Of a DNA stretch of 64,000 nt, positions 26,931-35,711 are shown in pieces. This stretch comes from Sandaracinaceae bacterium. GTDB taxonomy: Bacteria; Myxococcota_A; Polyangia; Polyangiales; Houyiibacteriaceae. Under the pieces are notes generated by a model. The model saw nothing but the letters and a program-made list of their open reading frames with translations, ran no database searches and was not told the origin of the DNA. The position numbers were made by a program, and so were the translations under genes. The stretch lies in contig JADJJE010000015.1 of the NCBI GenBank assembly GCA_016706685.1, positions 152,353 to 216,352 on the forward strand, written 5' to 3'. How positions within the stretch are numbered: the first letter of the stretch is position 1; each line of letters opens with the position of its first letter.

Positions 26931-27397
26931 GCGGGCGATGATACGCTGCTGGGCGCGTCCACAGGGAAGAAGCGGCCCGTGCTGGTGGCCAGCAGCGTGC
27001 CCAGGTGCGAAACGCTCGCGTCGATGACGCTGTACTTGGGGTGCGTCGCGTCCATGATCTGCGCCCGCACGGTGAGCGGCAGGCCCATGTGCGTGGGGCG
27101 CTCGTAGCGGATGTTCAGCGAGCCCGTGACGAAGATGCGCCCCGTCAGGAAGAAGCCGGCGGCGCACGAGTACTCGTCCAGCATGAGCGCCAGGATGCCG
27201 CCGTGCACGGCCCCCGGCCCGCCGCGGAAGTGCTCGGCCGGCTGGTACTCGCCCGTGATGCTGTTGCCCTCGCGGCGGAACACCAGGCGCAGGCCGATGG
27301 GGTTGGTGGGCGAGCAGCCCACGCAGCCGGTGTCGAACGGGAAGTGCAGGTCCACGCCCTCGGGGGGCAGGCGGTGCGGTGGCGCTTCGGACGTCAT
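26927..27397 (-). CDS. PaaI-like (hotdog-fold) thioesterase
   Basis: A 156-residue protein of the hotdog thioesterase fold. It contains GCVGCSPTNPIGLRLVFRR, the family's N-terminal half, and the active-site segment FRGGPGAVHGGILALMLDEYSCAA, in which HGG precedes the central helix with Asp and Glu. It likely hydrolyses an acyl-CoA. It is translationally coupled to the CPBP gene upstream (4-base overlap) and to the VOC gene downstream (4-base overlap). Confidence 0.88.
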   Translation of the reverse strand: MTSEAPPHRLPPEGVDLHFPFDTGCVGCSPTNPIGLRLVFRREGNSITGEYQPAEHFRGGPGAVHGGILALMLDEYSCAAGFFLTGRIFVTGSLNIRYERPTHMGLPLTVRAQIMDATHPKYSVIDASVSHLGTLLATSTGRFFPVDAPSSVSSPA

Positions 27398-28341
27398 GCG
27401 GGGCTCTCCGACGGATCGTTGGCTTCGGGTGCGGGGGTGTCGGGGCGCGCCGCAGGGGCCTCGGCGGCGCGCATGCGCGCGTGCAGCAACGTGGCCGCCA
27501 CCAGCGTGAACAGCACGCCCACCGGCACGGCCCACAGCGGCAGCTCGTCGGTGCTGGCCAACTCGGTGCTCTCCGAGAAGTGCATGGCCAACGTGGCCGC
27601 CAGGTTGTTGGTGAAGTGCGCGAACACGGGCACCCACACCGAGCCCGTGCGGTGCCCCAGCCACGCCAGGTAGAAGCCGAGCGGCAGCACGCCCGCCATG
27701 TGCAGCGGGTCCATGTGCAGCGCGGCGAAGAACACCGCGGACACCGGCAGGGCCACGGCCGGCCACGGGATGCTGCGCTGGAGCACGCCGCGGCACAGCA
27801 GCTCTTCGCCCACGGCGGGCATCACGGCCAGGAAGGGCACCAGCACCCACAGCGGCTGCCCTGCGACGGCCGCCTCGATCATCTCGAGCGAGCTCTGCTC
27901 CGGGAAGTACGGCTTCAACGTGGTGACGATGCGGTCGGCCAGCGGGCCGAGGCCCAGGATGCCGAGCGCTCCCCACAAGAACGTGCCGGCCGGCGCCCCG
28001 CTGAGACCCAGCGCGCTGCGGTGTGGGACGCTCGCCACGAACGGGAAGAGCGCCGCCACCACCAGAAACACCAGCAGGTTGGCGATCTGCCCAGCGGCCA
28101 GCATGGGGAACGAGATGAGCGCCTGAGGGTTGCCCACGGCCGCCATCACCCCGCTCGGGCCGTGCTCCGCCAGCATGATCACCACCAGCACGGCCACGTT
28201 GGCGATGACCAGCATCACCACCGCCACCAGCATGGCCAGCATGCCCTGCCACCAACGCAGGCGCAGGCGCGGGACCGCGGGTTCCGGCAGCCCCGGAGGC
28301 AGCGGGATGTCTTCGGCAACGGGAGGCGCAGGCTCGTCCAC
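27394..28341 (-). CDS. CPBP-family intramembrane metalloprotease
   Basis: A 315-residue protein with about eight transmembrane helices. The conserved CPBP/Abi motifs are present: EELLCRGVLQ (the EExxxR-type motif), SAVFFAALHMDP and HFTNNLAATL, which supply the glutamates and histidines that bind zinc. Family members cleave prenylated or membrane substrates, or act in bacteriocin immunity. The GTG start at 28341 immediately follows the rsgA stop codon, so it is in the same operon. N- and C-terminal extensions are Pro/Ala-rich. Confidence 0.88.
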   Translation of the reverse strand: MDEPAPPVAEDIPLPPGLPEPAVPRLRLRWWQGMLAMLVAVVMLVIANVAVLVVIMLAEHGPSGVMAAVGNPQALISFPMLAAGQIANLLVFLVVAALFPFVASVPHRSALGLSGAPAGTFLWGALGILGLGPLADRIVTTLKPYFPEQSSLEMIEAAVAGQPLWVLVPFLAVMPAVGEELLCRGVLQRSIPWPAVALPVSAVFFAALHMDPLHMAGVLPLGFYLAWLGHRTGSVWVPVFAHFTNNLAATLAMHFSESTELASTDELPLWAVPVGVLFTLVAATLLHARMRAAEAPAARPDTPAPEANDPSESPA

Positions 28342-29313
28342 TCAGCCCACTCTGTCCGGTCGCTTCTCGCCCAGCAAGAGCTTGGCGAAGCTCTCGTAGC
28401 GGTCCGTGTCGATCTCTTCGGCTTCCACCGCGGCCAGGATGGCGCAGCCCGGCTCGCTCAGGTGCTTGCAGCTGCGGAAGCCGCACTGCCCCAGGAACGG
28501 CCGGAACTCGGGAAAGCAGCGCGCTAGCGAGCCGTCGGGGATCTCGAAGCTGGCCAGCTCGCGGATGCCGGGCGTGTCCGCGATGAAGCCGCCCCCGGTG
28601 AGCGGGTGCAGGGTGGCCACGCGCGTGGTGTGGCGGCCCTTGCCGTGCGCTTCGCTGGTGGCGCCCACGCGCAGGTCGAGGCCCGGCTCGATGCAGTTCA
28701 CCAGGCTGCTCTTGCCGGCGCCGCTGGGGCCGCTGAACACCGACACGCGCCCCACGAGCGCCGCCCGCAGCGCGGCGATGCCCGGGTCGTCTTCCGTGGC
28801 GGTGCTGGTGCGGAAGCTGCGGTAGCCCAGCGACTCGTAGAGCGTGAGCGCGTCGTCGATGTAGTCGTCTTCTTCGATGCGCAGGTCGTGCTTGTTGGCC
28901 ACCAGGATGGCGTCCACCCCGTTGTGCTCGGCGATGACCAGGTAGCGGTCGATCATGCGCGGCACGAAGGGCGGGGCCTCGTAGGCCATGACGATGACCA
29001 GCACGTCCAGGTTGGCGATGAGCACGTCTTCGCGGTGCCCGCCGCGCGCGGGGTGCTGGCGCGAGAACACGGTGCGGCGCGGCAGCACCTCCTCCACGGT
29101 GACGCTGCCGTTCTCGGCCTGGGCCACGTGCACCTGGTCGCCGATCACGCACAGGTCCGTGTTCTGCTTCACGCGCTTGAGCCGGCCGCGCAGGCGCGCA
29201 CGCACCACGCCGGTGGGCAGCAACACGTCGAAGAAGCCCGCGGTGCTGCGCAGCACGATGCCGCGTGCCTGGCCCTCGGGCAGCACGGGGTCCACTTCGG
29301 GCGCGCGGCTCAC
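28342..29313 (-). CDS. rsgA: Ribosome small-subunit-dependent GTPase A
   Basis: A 323-residue circularly permuted GTPase that assists 30S maturation. An N-terminal OB-fold (about 15-85) is followed by NKHD (G4), the P-loop GPSGAGKSSLVN (G1), the DTPGIREL switch-II motif and a C-terminal zinc-binding knuckle CGFRSCKHLSEPGC. All hallmark residues are intact. The GTG start at 29313 overlaps the stop of the upstream membrane-protein gene by four bases, and the downstream CPBP gene begins directly after its stop. Confidence 0.95.
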   Translation of the reverse strand: MSRAPEVDPVLPEGQARGIVLRSTAGFFDVLLPTGVVRARLRGRLKRVKQNTDLCVIGDQVHVAQAENGSVTVEEVLPRRTVFSRQHPARGGHREDVLIANLDVLVIVMAYEAPPFVPRMIDRYLVIAEHNGVDAILVANKHDLRIEEDDYIDDALTLYESLGYRSFRTSTATEDDPGIAALRAALVGRVSVFSGPSGAGKSSLVNCIEPGLDLRVGATSEAHGKGRHTTRVATLHPLTGGGFIADTPGIRELASFEIPDGSLARCFPEFRPFLGQCGFRSCKHLSEPGCAILAAVEAEEIDTDRYESFAKLLLGEKRPDRVG

Positions 29314-30242
29314 GGCCTGTCCCCGCGCCGGATGAGCAAGGGCACCCCGGAGTTGCCGTGCAGCAGCATGGCCGTGTCGCCGCGCGCGCCGCGGTACGGG
29401 GCGCTGGGCATGTCGCTGTTCTTCACGCCGCGCAGCTCCCCGCCCAGCTCGAAGCGGTCGGTGCGCGGGATGGGCGTGTCCTCGATGCCCACCACGGTGA
29501 CGCGGTCGCCGACGCGCACCACGAGGGTGTGCAGGCCGCGCTCCCGCTCGGGGTGAGTGATGCCGGCCTCGGCCAGGGCGGTGCGGGTGCCGCTCGGCAG
29601 CAGCAGCCCGGTGCTGGACTCGGGGCTGGCCAGCAATAGCGGGGCGTCTTCCATGCGCACCACCACGAGCTCGTCCTCATCCGTGCGGATGGCGAAGTCG
29701 CACGCCTCGAGGATGCGCACGTGGCGGGCCCGCGAGACCAGCTCGCGCACCACGATGTCCCCGTCGGCGGGCGCCCCGATGCTGATGACCTGGCCCGTCT
29801 TGCGGGTGCCCAGCGCCTCCGGAAAGAGCAGCTTCTCGGCCGCCAGCTGACTCTCCTCGTCGGCGGACCAGAGCGCCAGGGTGAGCTGGCTGTCCAGCAC
29901 GTAGCGGATCATGGCCAGCACGATGAACACGTTGAGCGCAGCGAAGAACGTGACCACGGTACACACGAAGAGCACCACCACCCAGCCCGCCAGCACGGGG
30001 CTCATGCTGTGGAGCGACCAGTAGAGCAGCACCAGCACCGGCGACGCGATGAGCGCGTGGCCCACCCAGCGCAGCACCCGCGCCACACCGCCCTGCAGGG
30101 TGCCGAAGAAGCCCTTTCGCTGCGCGAGCCAGGCGTGCCCGGGGCCAATCGCCGTTCGCCCGCGGTCCTTGCCGTCCACGCGCGCGGCGAGCCACCACTC
30201 GCGGCGGTCGAGGCCAGCTTGGAAACGATGTTGCAGCGCCAT
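29310..30242 (-). CDS. Membrane protein of unknown function, first gene of rsgA operon
   Basis: A 310-residue protein with two clear transmembrane helices (HALIASPVLVLLYWSL and AGWVVVLFVCTVVTFFAALNVFIVLAMIRYVL) near residues 62-112. A cytoplasmic or extracytoplasmic C-terminal domain of about 190 residues, Arg/Val-rich and beta-like (REVELVSRARHVRILEACD region), follows. No known motif is recognised, although the layout recalls uncharacterised DUF membrane-anchored proteins with an E3-ligase-like C-terminal half. It overlaps rsgA by four bases, which places it in a five-gene operon. Confidence 0.75.
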   Translation of the reverse strand: MALQHRFQAGLDRREWWLAARVDGKDRGRTAIGPGHAWLAQRKGFFGTLQGGVARVLRWVGHALIASPVLVLLYWSLHSMSPVLAGWVVVLFVCTVVTFFAALNVFIVLAMIRYVLDSQLTLALWSADEESQLAAEKLLFPEALGTRKTGQVISIGAPADGDIVVRELVSRARHVRILEACDFAIRTDEDELVVVRMEDAPLLLASPESSTGLLLPSGTRTALAEAGITHPERERGLHTLVVRVGDRVTVVGIEDTPIPRTDRFELGGELRGVKNSDMPSAPYRGARGDTAMLLHGNSGVPLLIRRGDRP

Positions 30243-30291
30243 GCTGGGCCAGTCCTAGCAGAGTCCGGGGGTCCCGTACTACTCTCGCCGT

Positions 30292-30759
30292 GTGGGCCGC
30301 TTTTTCGTCATCCTCGCCTCCGTCATCGTCACTGGCATCGGGCTGGGCCTGGTTGGGGGCTTCCAGGAGTCGGACGTCCGCATCTTGGGCCTCGCGCCCG
30401 TGTGCACCGCTCCCGTGGTGCCCTGCTGGCTCGCCTTCGGGGGCGGCACCGGCGTGCTGGTGGTTGGCCTCGGCGGTGTCGGGGTGGTGGCGCTCACCAT
30501 CTACGGCGCGGGGGTGCTGTTCGCCACCGGCCAGCTGGCCGTGGGCCTCTTGGCGATCGGGCAAGCGGGGGTAGGGGTCATCGGCTGGATCGGGCAGGTG
30601 GGGGCCGGGGCCACCGGCATCGGTCAGCTCATCTTCGGATGGCTGGTGCGTGGCCAGCTCCCCATTGGCGCAGACGGAACCGCCTTCCACGCCATGCTTT
30701 TCCGGCAGCTGAAGTCGGCGCTGGGCCCGCTGGGCACGCGCTACGACCTCTCGGCGTGA
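30292..30759 (+). CDS. Small Gly-rich integral membrane protein
   Basis: A 155-residue protein starting at GTG 30292, divergent from the rsgA operon with a 49-base gap. It has an N-terminal helix (RFFVILASVIVTGIGLGLV) and a long stretch of Gly/Val/Ile-rich hydrophobic segments between residues about 45 and 125 (LVVGLGGVGVVALTIYGAGVLF and following). The segments look like short repeats of a Gly-X pattern. Function is unknown. A perfect inverted repeat lies 27 bases downstream. Confidence 0.65.
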   Translation: MGRFFVILASVIVTGIGLGLVGGFQESDVRILGLAPVCTAPVVPCWLAFGGGTGVLVVGLGGVGVVALTIYGAGVLFATGQLAVGLLAIGQAGVGVIGWIGQVGAGATGIGQLIFGWLVRGQLPIGADGTAFHAMLFRQLKSALGPLGTRYDLSA

Positions 30760-30785
30760 GGGCGGTTACGCGCTGGAAACAAATT

Positions 30786-30800
30786 CGCCCGCGTCGGGCG
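30786..30800. terminator. Inverted repeat downstream of the Gly-rich membrane protein
   Basis: CGCCCG-CGT-CGGGCG forms a perfect 6-bp stem with a 3-base loop, within 27 bases of the stop at 30759. No U-tract follows, so it may be a weak terminator or an operator. It separates the small membrane gene from the nitrate operon. Confidence 0.4.
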
Positions 30801-30920
30801 CAATGAAGTAGACGCGTCCACGAAACGCATCGGAAATGTTCGCTGTTTCGCTTGGATATCGCGTAGATAACTTCGTTCGCCATGGATTGACTCGTATCAA
30901 AATTCGCATAGCTTCGAGGT
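30801..30920 (+). promoter_or_regulatory. AT-rich promoter region of the nitrate assimilation operon
   Basis: This is the AT-richest stretch in the neighbourhood. A possible sigma-70 pair is TTGACT (30887-30892) and TAGCTT (30909-30914) at 16-bp spacing. Copies of AAAATTCGCATA occur at 30899-30910 and 30955-30966. No sigma-54 GG-N10-GC element is visible. The -10 candidate ends only about six bases before the GTG start at 30921, which leaves little or no leader; either the promoter or the start is misplaced. Confidence 0.4.
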
Positions 30921-30966
30921 GTGAACAGTCATCGCGGTAATCGAAATTCATCGGAAAATTCGCATA
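30899..30966 (+). repeat. Two direct copies of AAAATTCGCATA, 56 bp apart
   Basis: Exact 12-bp direct repeats at 30899-30910 and 30955-30966. The first lies just before the annotated nirB start and the second inside its unusual N-terminal extension. Related AT-rich motifs, such as AATTCATCGG, lie between them. They could be binding sites for a nitrate-responsive regulator (inference). Confidence 0.45.
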
Positions 30967-33965
30967 ATCTTCCGCTGTGCGCGGGAATTCGCGAGACCAT
31001 TTTAGTCGTCGGAAACGGGATGGTCAGTCAGCGATTCTGCGCGAAGATGCGCGAGCTGGTGAACGTGGATCAGGCGCGGATCATCGTGATCGGTGAGGAA
31101 ACGTGGCCCGCTTACGACCGCGTGCAGCTCACCAAGTACTTCGAGCTGATGAGCGCTGAGCCTCTGCTCCTGGCCACGCGCGCCTGGTACAAGCAGCACG
31201 ACATCGAGCTGCGCACGGGGATCAAGGTGGCGAGCGTGGATCTCGCGGCGCGCGAGGTGGTCACCAGCGAGGGCGAGCGCTGCGTCTTCGACCGGCTGGT
31301 GCTGGCCACCGGCTCCGCGCCCTTCGTGCCGCCCGTCCCGGGCATCGAGCGCGAGGGCGTGTTCGTGTACCGGACCCTCGACGATCTGGACGCGATCCGG
31401 GCCTACGCCGACAAGGCCAAGCGCTGCGCCGTGCTGGGCGGCGGCCTGCTGGGCCTCGAGGCGGCCCGGGCGGTGCAGGAGTGCGGCGTCGAGGCGCACG
31501 TCATCGAGCTGGCGCCGCGCCTGATGCCTCGCCAGATCGACGCCATCGGCGGCCGCCTGCTGAAGCGCGCCATCGAGCGCCTGGGCGTTCAGGTGCACGT
31601 GGGCTGCGGCACGCGCGAAGTGCTGGGCGACCCGGCCGTCACCGGTCTGGCCACCAGCGAGGCCGACCTGCCGTTCGACATGGTGGTGGTGTCCGCCGGC
31701 ATCCGCCCGCGCGACGAGCTGGCGCGCGCCGCCGGCATCGGAGTGGGCGAGCGCGGCGGCATCGTGGTGGACGACACGCTCGCCACCAGCGCCCCGGGCG
31801 TGTACGCCATCGGCGAGTGCGCGTTGCACCGAGGCATGATCTACGGCCTGGTGGCGCCGGGCTACGAGATGGCCGAGGCGCTGGCGCGCTCTCTCGCGGG
31901 CGAAGCAGGGGCTCGCTTCGAGGGTGCAGATCTCAGCTGCAAGCTCAAGCTCATGGGCGTGGACGTGGCCAGCTTCGGTGACGCGTTCGCGGACGAGCGG
32001 GACGACAGCGCTCAAGTGGTGGCGTTCCAAGACTTCACCGCCGGCGTCTACAAGAAGCTCATCATGGACGCGGCCGGGAAGCGCGTGCTGGGCGGCATGC
32101 TGCTGGGGGACGCCTCGGCGTTCTCCACGCTGTCGCACTACGCTCGCACCGGCGAGGCCATCCCCGGCACCCCGGAGGGCCTCCTGCTGGGCGAGCGGGG
32201 CGAAGCGGCCGGCGGAGGTGGCCTCGCGGCGCTGCCCGACGCGGCCCAGGTCTGCTCGTGCAACAACGTCAGCAAGGGCGCCATCGTGGGCGCTGTCCGC
32301 GGTGGCGCGTGCGAGCTGGCCCAGCTGAAGGCCTGCACCCGGGCGGGCACGTCTTGCGGCGGCTGCATGCCGCAGGTGGTGGACCTGCTGGACGCCGAGC
32401 TCAAGGCCATGGGCCGCAGCACGCGCAGGCGCCTGTGCGAGCACTTCGACCTCACGCGCCGCGAGATGTTCGACGTGGTCCGCGTGCGGGGCATCGACTC
32501 GTTCGAGGAGCTGCTGCGCGAGCACGGTGAGGGCGGCCAGGGCTGCGAGATCTGCAAGCCCACCGCGGCCAGCATCTTCGCCAGCCTGCAGAACGAGATG
32601 ATCCTGAAGAAGCACGACGCCCTGCAGGACACCAACGACCGCTTCTTGGCCAACATCCAGCGGCGCGGGCTGTACTCGGTGGTGCCGCGCATCCTGGGCG
32701 GCGAGATCACGCCCGAGGGGCTCATCCGCCTCGGCGAGATCGCGCAGCGCTACGGGCTCTACACCAAGATCACCGGGGGTCAGCGCGTGGACATGTTCGG
32801 GGCCACCCTGAACAAGCTGCCGGACATCTGGCAGGAGCTGGTGGAGAGCGGCTTCGAGAGCGGGCACGCGTACGCCAAGGGGCTGCGCACGGTGAAGAGC
32901 TGCGTCGGGTCCACCTGGTGCCGCTACGGCATGGACGACTCGGTCGGCCTCGCCATCCGCATCGAGGAGCGCTATCGCGGCATCCGCGCGCCCCACAAGC
33001 TCAAGAGCGCCGTGAGCGGCTGCGTGCGCGAGTGCGCCGAAGCCCAGAGCAAGGACTTCGGCGTGATCTCCACCGAGACGGGCTGGAACCTCTACGTCTG
33101 CGGCAACGGCGGCGCCAAGCCGCGCCACGCCGACCTGCTGGCCACCGACCTCGATGAGGCGACGCTCATCAAGTACATCGACCGCTTCCTCATGTACTAC
33201 ATCTGCACCGCCGACCGCCTGACGCGGACCTCGGTGTGGGTGGAGAAGCTCGAGGGTGGCATCGACCACGTGCGGGACGTGGTGGTCAACGACAGCCTCG
33301 GCCTCGGCGCCGAGCTCGAGCAGATGGCGGCGCACTTGGTGGCGAGCTACCAGTGCGAGTGGGCCGCGGTGGTCAACGACCCCGAGCAGCGCGCCCGGTT
33401 CCGGCACTTCGCCAACAGCGACGCCGACGACGACTCGGTGTTCATGATCGAGCAGCGTGGTCAGCGCCGCGTGGCCGACTGGGACCCGCCCGCGGCGCCT
33501 CGCAAGCTGCGCTTGCCGGTGCTCTCCTTGCAAGACGCGGTGGCCGCCGCCCCCGTCGCGGTACCGGAAGACGAGCTGGTCTACTTCGGCGAGGTGGCCA
33601 GCTTCCCCGTGGAGGGTGGCATGAGCGTGAAGCACGGCGACGTGCAGCTGGCCATCTACCACTTCACGTCGCGCGGCGAGTGGTACGCCACGCAGAACAT
33701 GTGCCCCCACCAGCAGGACATGGTGCTGGCGCGCGGCCTGCTGGGCGACGTCCGGGGCGAGCCCAAGGTGGTCTGCCCCATGCACAAGAAGAGCTTCTCG
33801 CTGCTCACGGGGGAGTCGCTGAGCGGCGACGAGTACCAGATCATGACGTTCCCGGTGGAGGTCCACGACGGCCGCGTGTTCGCGCGCGTGCCCGCCGCAG
33901 CCTCCCTCGCGGACCAACTCTGTGCGGGCCACACTGGGTGCGACCACGCCCACGCGGCGGAGTAG
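30921..33965 (+). CDS. nirB: Fused nitrite reductase NirB-NirD
   Basis: A 1014-residue cytoplasmic NAD(P)H-dependent nitrite reductase that makes ammonium from nitrite. Order: FAD/NAD domain with VVGNGMVSQRF and LGGGLLGLEAARAVQ (about 27-310), a BFD-like [2Fe-2S] domain (CSCNN and CTRAGTSCGGC), ferredoxin-half domain, then the siroheme/[4Fe-4S] ligands C661-x5-C667 and C701-x3-C705. A C-terminal NirD-like Rieske domain keeps a full set of ligands, C928-x-H930 and C952-x2-H955. NirB and NirD are usually separate proteins, so this is a fusion. The only canonical start in frame that retains the FAD loop is GTG 30921, giving an odd AT-rich N-terminal extension. Confidence 0.93.
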   Translation: MNSHRGNRNSSENSHNLPLCAGIRETILVVGNGMVSQRFCAKMRELVNVDQARIIVIGEETWPAYDRVQLTKYFELMSAEPLLLATRAWYKQHDIELRTGIKVASVDLAAREVVTSEGERCVFDRLVLATGSAPFVPPVPGIEREGVFVYRTLDDLDAIRAYADKAKRCAVLGGGLLGLEAARAVQECGVEAHVIELAPRLMPRQIDAIGGRLLKRAIERLGVQVHVGCGTREVLGDPAVTGLATSEADLPFDMVVVSAGIRPRDELARAAGIGVGERGGIVVDDTLATSAPGVYAIGECALHRGMIYGLVAPGYEMAEALARSLAGEAGARFEGADLSCKLKLMGVDVASFGDAFADERDDSAQVVAFQDFTAGVYKKLIMDAAGKRVLGGMLLGDASAFSTLSHYARTGEAIPGTPEGLLLGERGEAAGGGGLAALPDAAQVCSCNNVSKGAIVGAVRGGACELAQLKACTRAGTSCGGCMPQVVDLLDAELKAMGRSTRRRLCEHFDLTRREMFDVVRVRGIDSFEELLREHGEGGQGCEICKPTAASIFASLQNEMILKKHDALQDTNDRFLANIQRRGLYSVVPRILGGEITPEGLIRLGEIAQRYGLYTKITGGQRVDMFGATLNKLPDIWQELVESGFESGHAYAKGLRTVKSCVGSTWCRYGMDDSVGLAIRIEERYRGIRAPHKLKSAVSGCVRECAEAQSKDFGVISTETGWNLYVCGNGGAKPRHADLLATDLDEATLIKYIDRFLMYYICTADRLTRTSVWVEKLEGGIDHVRDVVVNDSLGLGAELEQMAAHLVASYQCEWAAVVNDPEQRARFRHFANSDADDDSVFMIEQRGQRRVADWDPPAAPRKLRLPVLSLQDAVAAAPVAVPEDELVYFGEVASFPVEGGMSVKHGDVQLAIYHFTSRGEWYATQNMCPHQQDMVLARGLLGDVRGEPKVVCPMHKKSFSLLTGESLSGDEYQIMTFPVEVHDGRVFARVPAAASLADQLCAGHTGCDHAHAAE

Positions 33966-33968
33966 GCC

Positions 33969-35711
33969 ATGTCCACCGGAGCCGTACGCCTACCCATCCT
34001 GGACTCCGCCGAAGCCGTGGTCCCCACCAGCAAGAAGCGGCTTCCGCTGCTGGACCAGGTGCTGGCCGCCCAACGCGACATGAGCGCCGTGGAGCGCTTT
34101 GCCCAGCTGCACGAGGACGTGAACTCTCCGCTGATGGAGCCCTACTACCGCGCGCTGCTGCCGGCCACGCCGCCGGGGCCGGGCCAGCAGTACGCCTTCG
34201 AGGTCAACCTGGACGCGTGCTCGGGCTGCAAGGCGTGCGTCACGGCCTGTCACAGCCTGAACGGCCTCGATGAAGGCGAGACCTGGCGAACGGTGGGCGT
34301 GCTGCATGGTGGGACCGTCGCCGACCCGTTCCAGAAGTCGGTCACCGGCGCCTGCCACCACTGCGCGGAGCCGGCCTGCATGAAGGGCTGCCCCGTGGGC
34401 GCCTACGAGAAGGACGCGATCACGGGCATCGTGAAGCACCTCGATGACCAGTGCATCGGCTGCCAGTACTGCATCTTCACGTGCCCCTACGAGGTGCCCA
34501 AATACAACGCCAAGAAGGGCATCGTGCGCAAGTGCGACATGTGCTCGGACCGCCTGGCCGAGGGCGAGGCCCCCGCGTGCGTGCAGGCCTGTCCTTCACA
34601 GGCCATCTCCATCAAGGTGGTGGACACGCAGGCGGCCCGCGATGCGGCGCGTGACGAGCAGTTCTTGCCCGGTGCGCCGGATCCCGGCATCACCATCCCA
34701 ACCACCCGCTACGTGACCAACCGCACCATGCCGGGGAACACGCTGCCGGCCGACTTCCACGCCGTGCGGCCGGCGCACATCCACAAGCCCCTGGTGTGGA
34801 TGCTGGTGCTCACGCAGCTCTCGGTGGGCGCCTTCTTCGTGGGCGAGGTCTTCGAGCGTGTGCTGAGCGCCGAGGCGCTCGCCGTGGTGCGTCCGTGGCA
34901 CGGGCTGGTGGCGCTCGTGCTGGGCCTCCTCGCGCTCGGTGCGAGCACGGCACACCTCGGGCGGCCGCAGTACGCCTTTCGTGCGGTGCTGGGGATTCGT
35001 ACCTCGTGGTTGAGCCGGGAGGTGCTGGCCTTCGGTGCCTTCGCCGGCGCGGCGGTCACCTATGGCGCGGCGCTCTTCCAGGCCGACCACCCCAGCGTGA
35101 TCCCCGGGCTGCCGCAGCTCACGGGCTGGGCGCAGGCGTCGCTCCCGGTGCTGTCGCCGCTCGTGGCGCTCACTGGCGCACTCGGTGTCTTCTGCTCGGT
35201 GATGCTGTACCAGTCGACCCGACGTCGGTATTGGAACGGCCCTGCCACCAGCTTCAAGTTCGCGCTCACCAGCGTGATGCTGGGGCTGGCGTTCAGCACC
35301 GCAGCGGCAGCCATCGTGCTGGCGCTGACCCATGCCGACCCGCTGCCCCTGCTCGAGCCTTGGCTCGACTTCGCGTGGCCCATGCTGGCGGCCGCCACGG
35401 TGCTCAAGCTGGCAGGTGAGCTGGCGGTCATTCGGCACCTCCGCGCTGCCGGAGCCGGTGATCTCAAGCGCAGCGCGCGGCTCCTGGTGGGCGAGCTCGG
35501 CTCGTTGCTCGGGCTCCGCACGGGGCTCGCGTTGCTCGGCGGGGTCATCTTGCCGGCGGCCTTCTTCGGTGCGTCGGGTGACGTGCCTTTCGTGGCCCAG
35601 CTGACGGTGGCGCTGCTCAGTGCAGCGCTCCTGCTGGCGGGTGAATTGTTGGAGCGGGTGCTCTTCTTCGCGGCCATGAGTGCGCCGCGCATGCCGGGAG
35701 TGGTGGGCTGA
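33969..35711 (+). CDS. Fused DmsB-DmsC-type iron-sulfur and membrane-anchor subunit
   Basis: A 580-residue electron-transfer protein. The N-terminal part has four ferredoxin-type cysteine groups: CSGCKACVTACH, CHHCAEPACMKGC, CIGCQYCIFTCPYE and CDMCSDRLAEGEAPACVQAC, as in DmsB/NrfC. The C-terminal half (about 275-580) has around eight membrane helices and the DmsC signature HLGRPQYAFRAV.GIRTSWLSREVL. Together they would pass electrons from membrane quinol to the molybdenum subunit encoded next. It begins 3 bases after the nirB stop and its stop overlaps the next start by one base (TGATG). In E. coli-type systems DmsB and DmsC are separate proteins. Confidence 0.9.
   Translation: MSTGAVRLPILDSAEAVVPTSKKRLPLLDQVLAAQRDMSAVERFAQLHEDVNSPLMEPYYRALLPATPPGPGQQYAFEVNLDACSGCKACVTACHSLNGLDEGETWRTVGVLHGGTVADPFQKSVTGACHHCAEPACMKGCPVGAYEKDAITGIVKHLDDQCIGCQYCIFTCPYEVPKYNAKKGIVRKCDMCSDRLAEGEAPACVQACPSQAISIKVVDTQAARDAARDEQFLPGAPDPGITIPTTRYVTNRTMPGNTLPADFHAVRPAHIHKPLVWMLVLTQLSVGAFFVGEVFERVLSAEALAVVRPWHGLVALVLGLLALGASTAHLGRPQYAFRAVLGIRTSWLSREVLAFGAFAGAAVTYGAALFQADHPSVIPGLPQLTGWAQASLPVLSPLVALTGALGVFCSVMLYQSTRRRYWNGPATSFKFALTSVMLGLAFSTAAAAIVLALTHADPLPLLEPWLDFAWPMLAAATVLKLAGELAVIRHLRAAGAGDLKRSARLLVGELGSLLGLRTGLALLGGVILPAAFFGASGDVPFVAQLTVALLSAALLLAGELLERVLFFAAMSAPRMPGVVG

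Noticed and set aside
30760..30920. Sigma-54 promoter for the nitrate operon
   Set aside because: No GG-N10-GC element with the right spacing was found; a sigma-70-like pair is the better reading.
31002..33953. A very long open frame opposite the nirB gene
   Set aside because: It is His/Ala/Arg/Val-rich with no family motif, and its codon pattern mirrors the real gene on the other strand; typical of high-GC antisense frames.
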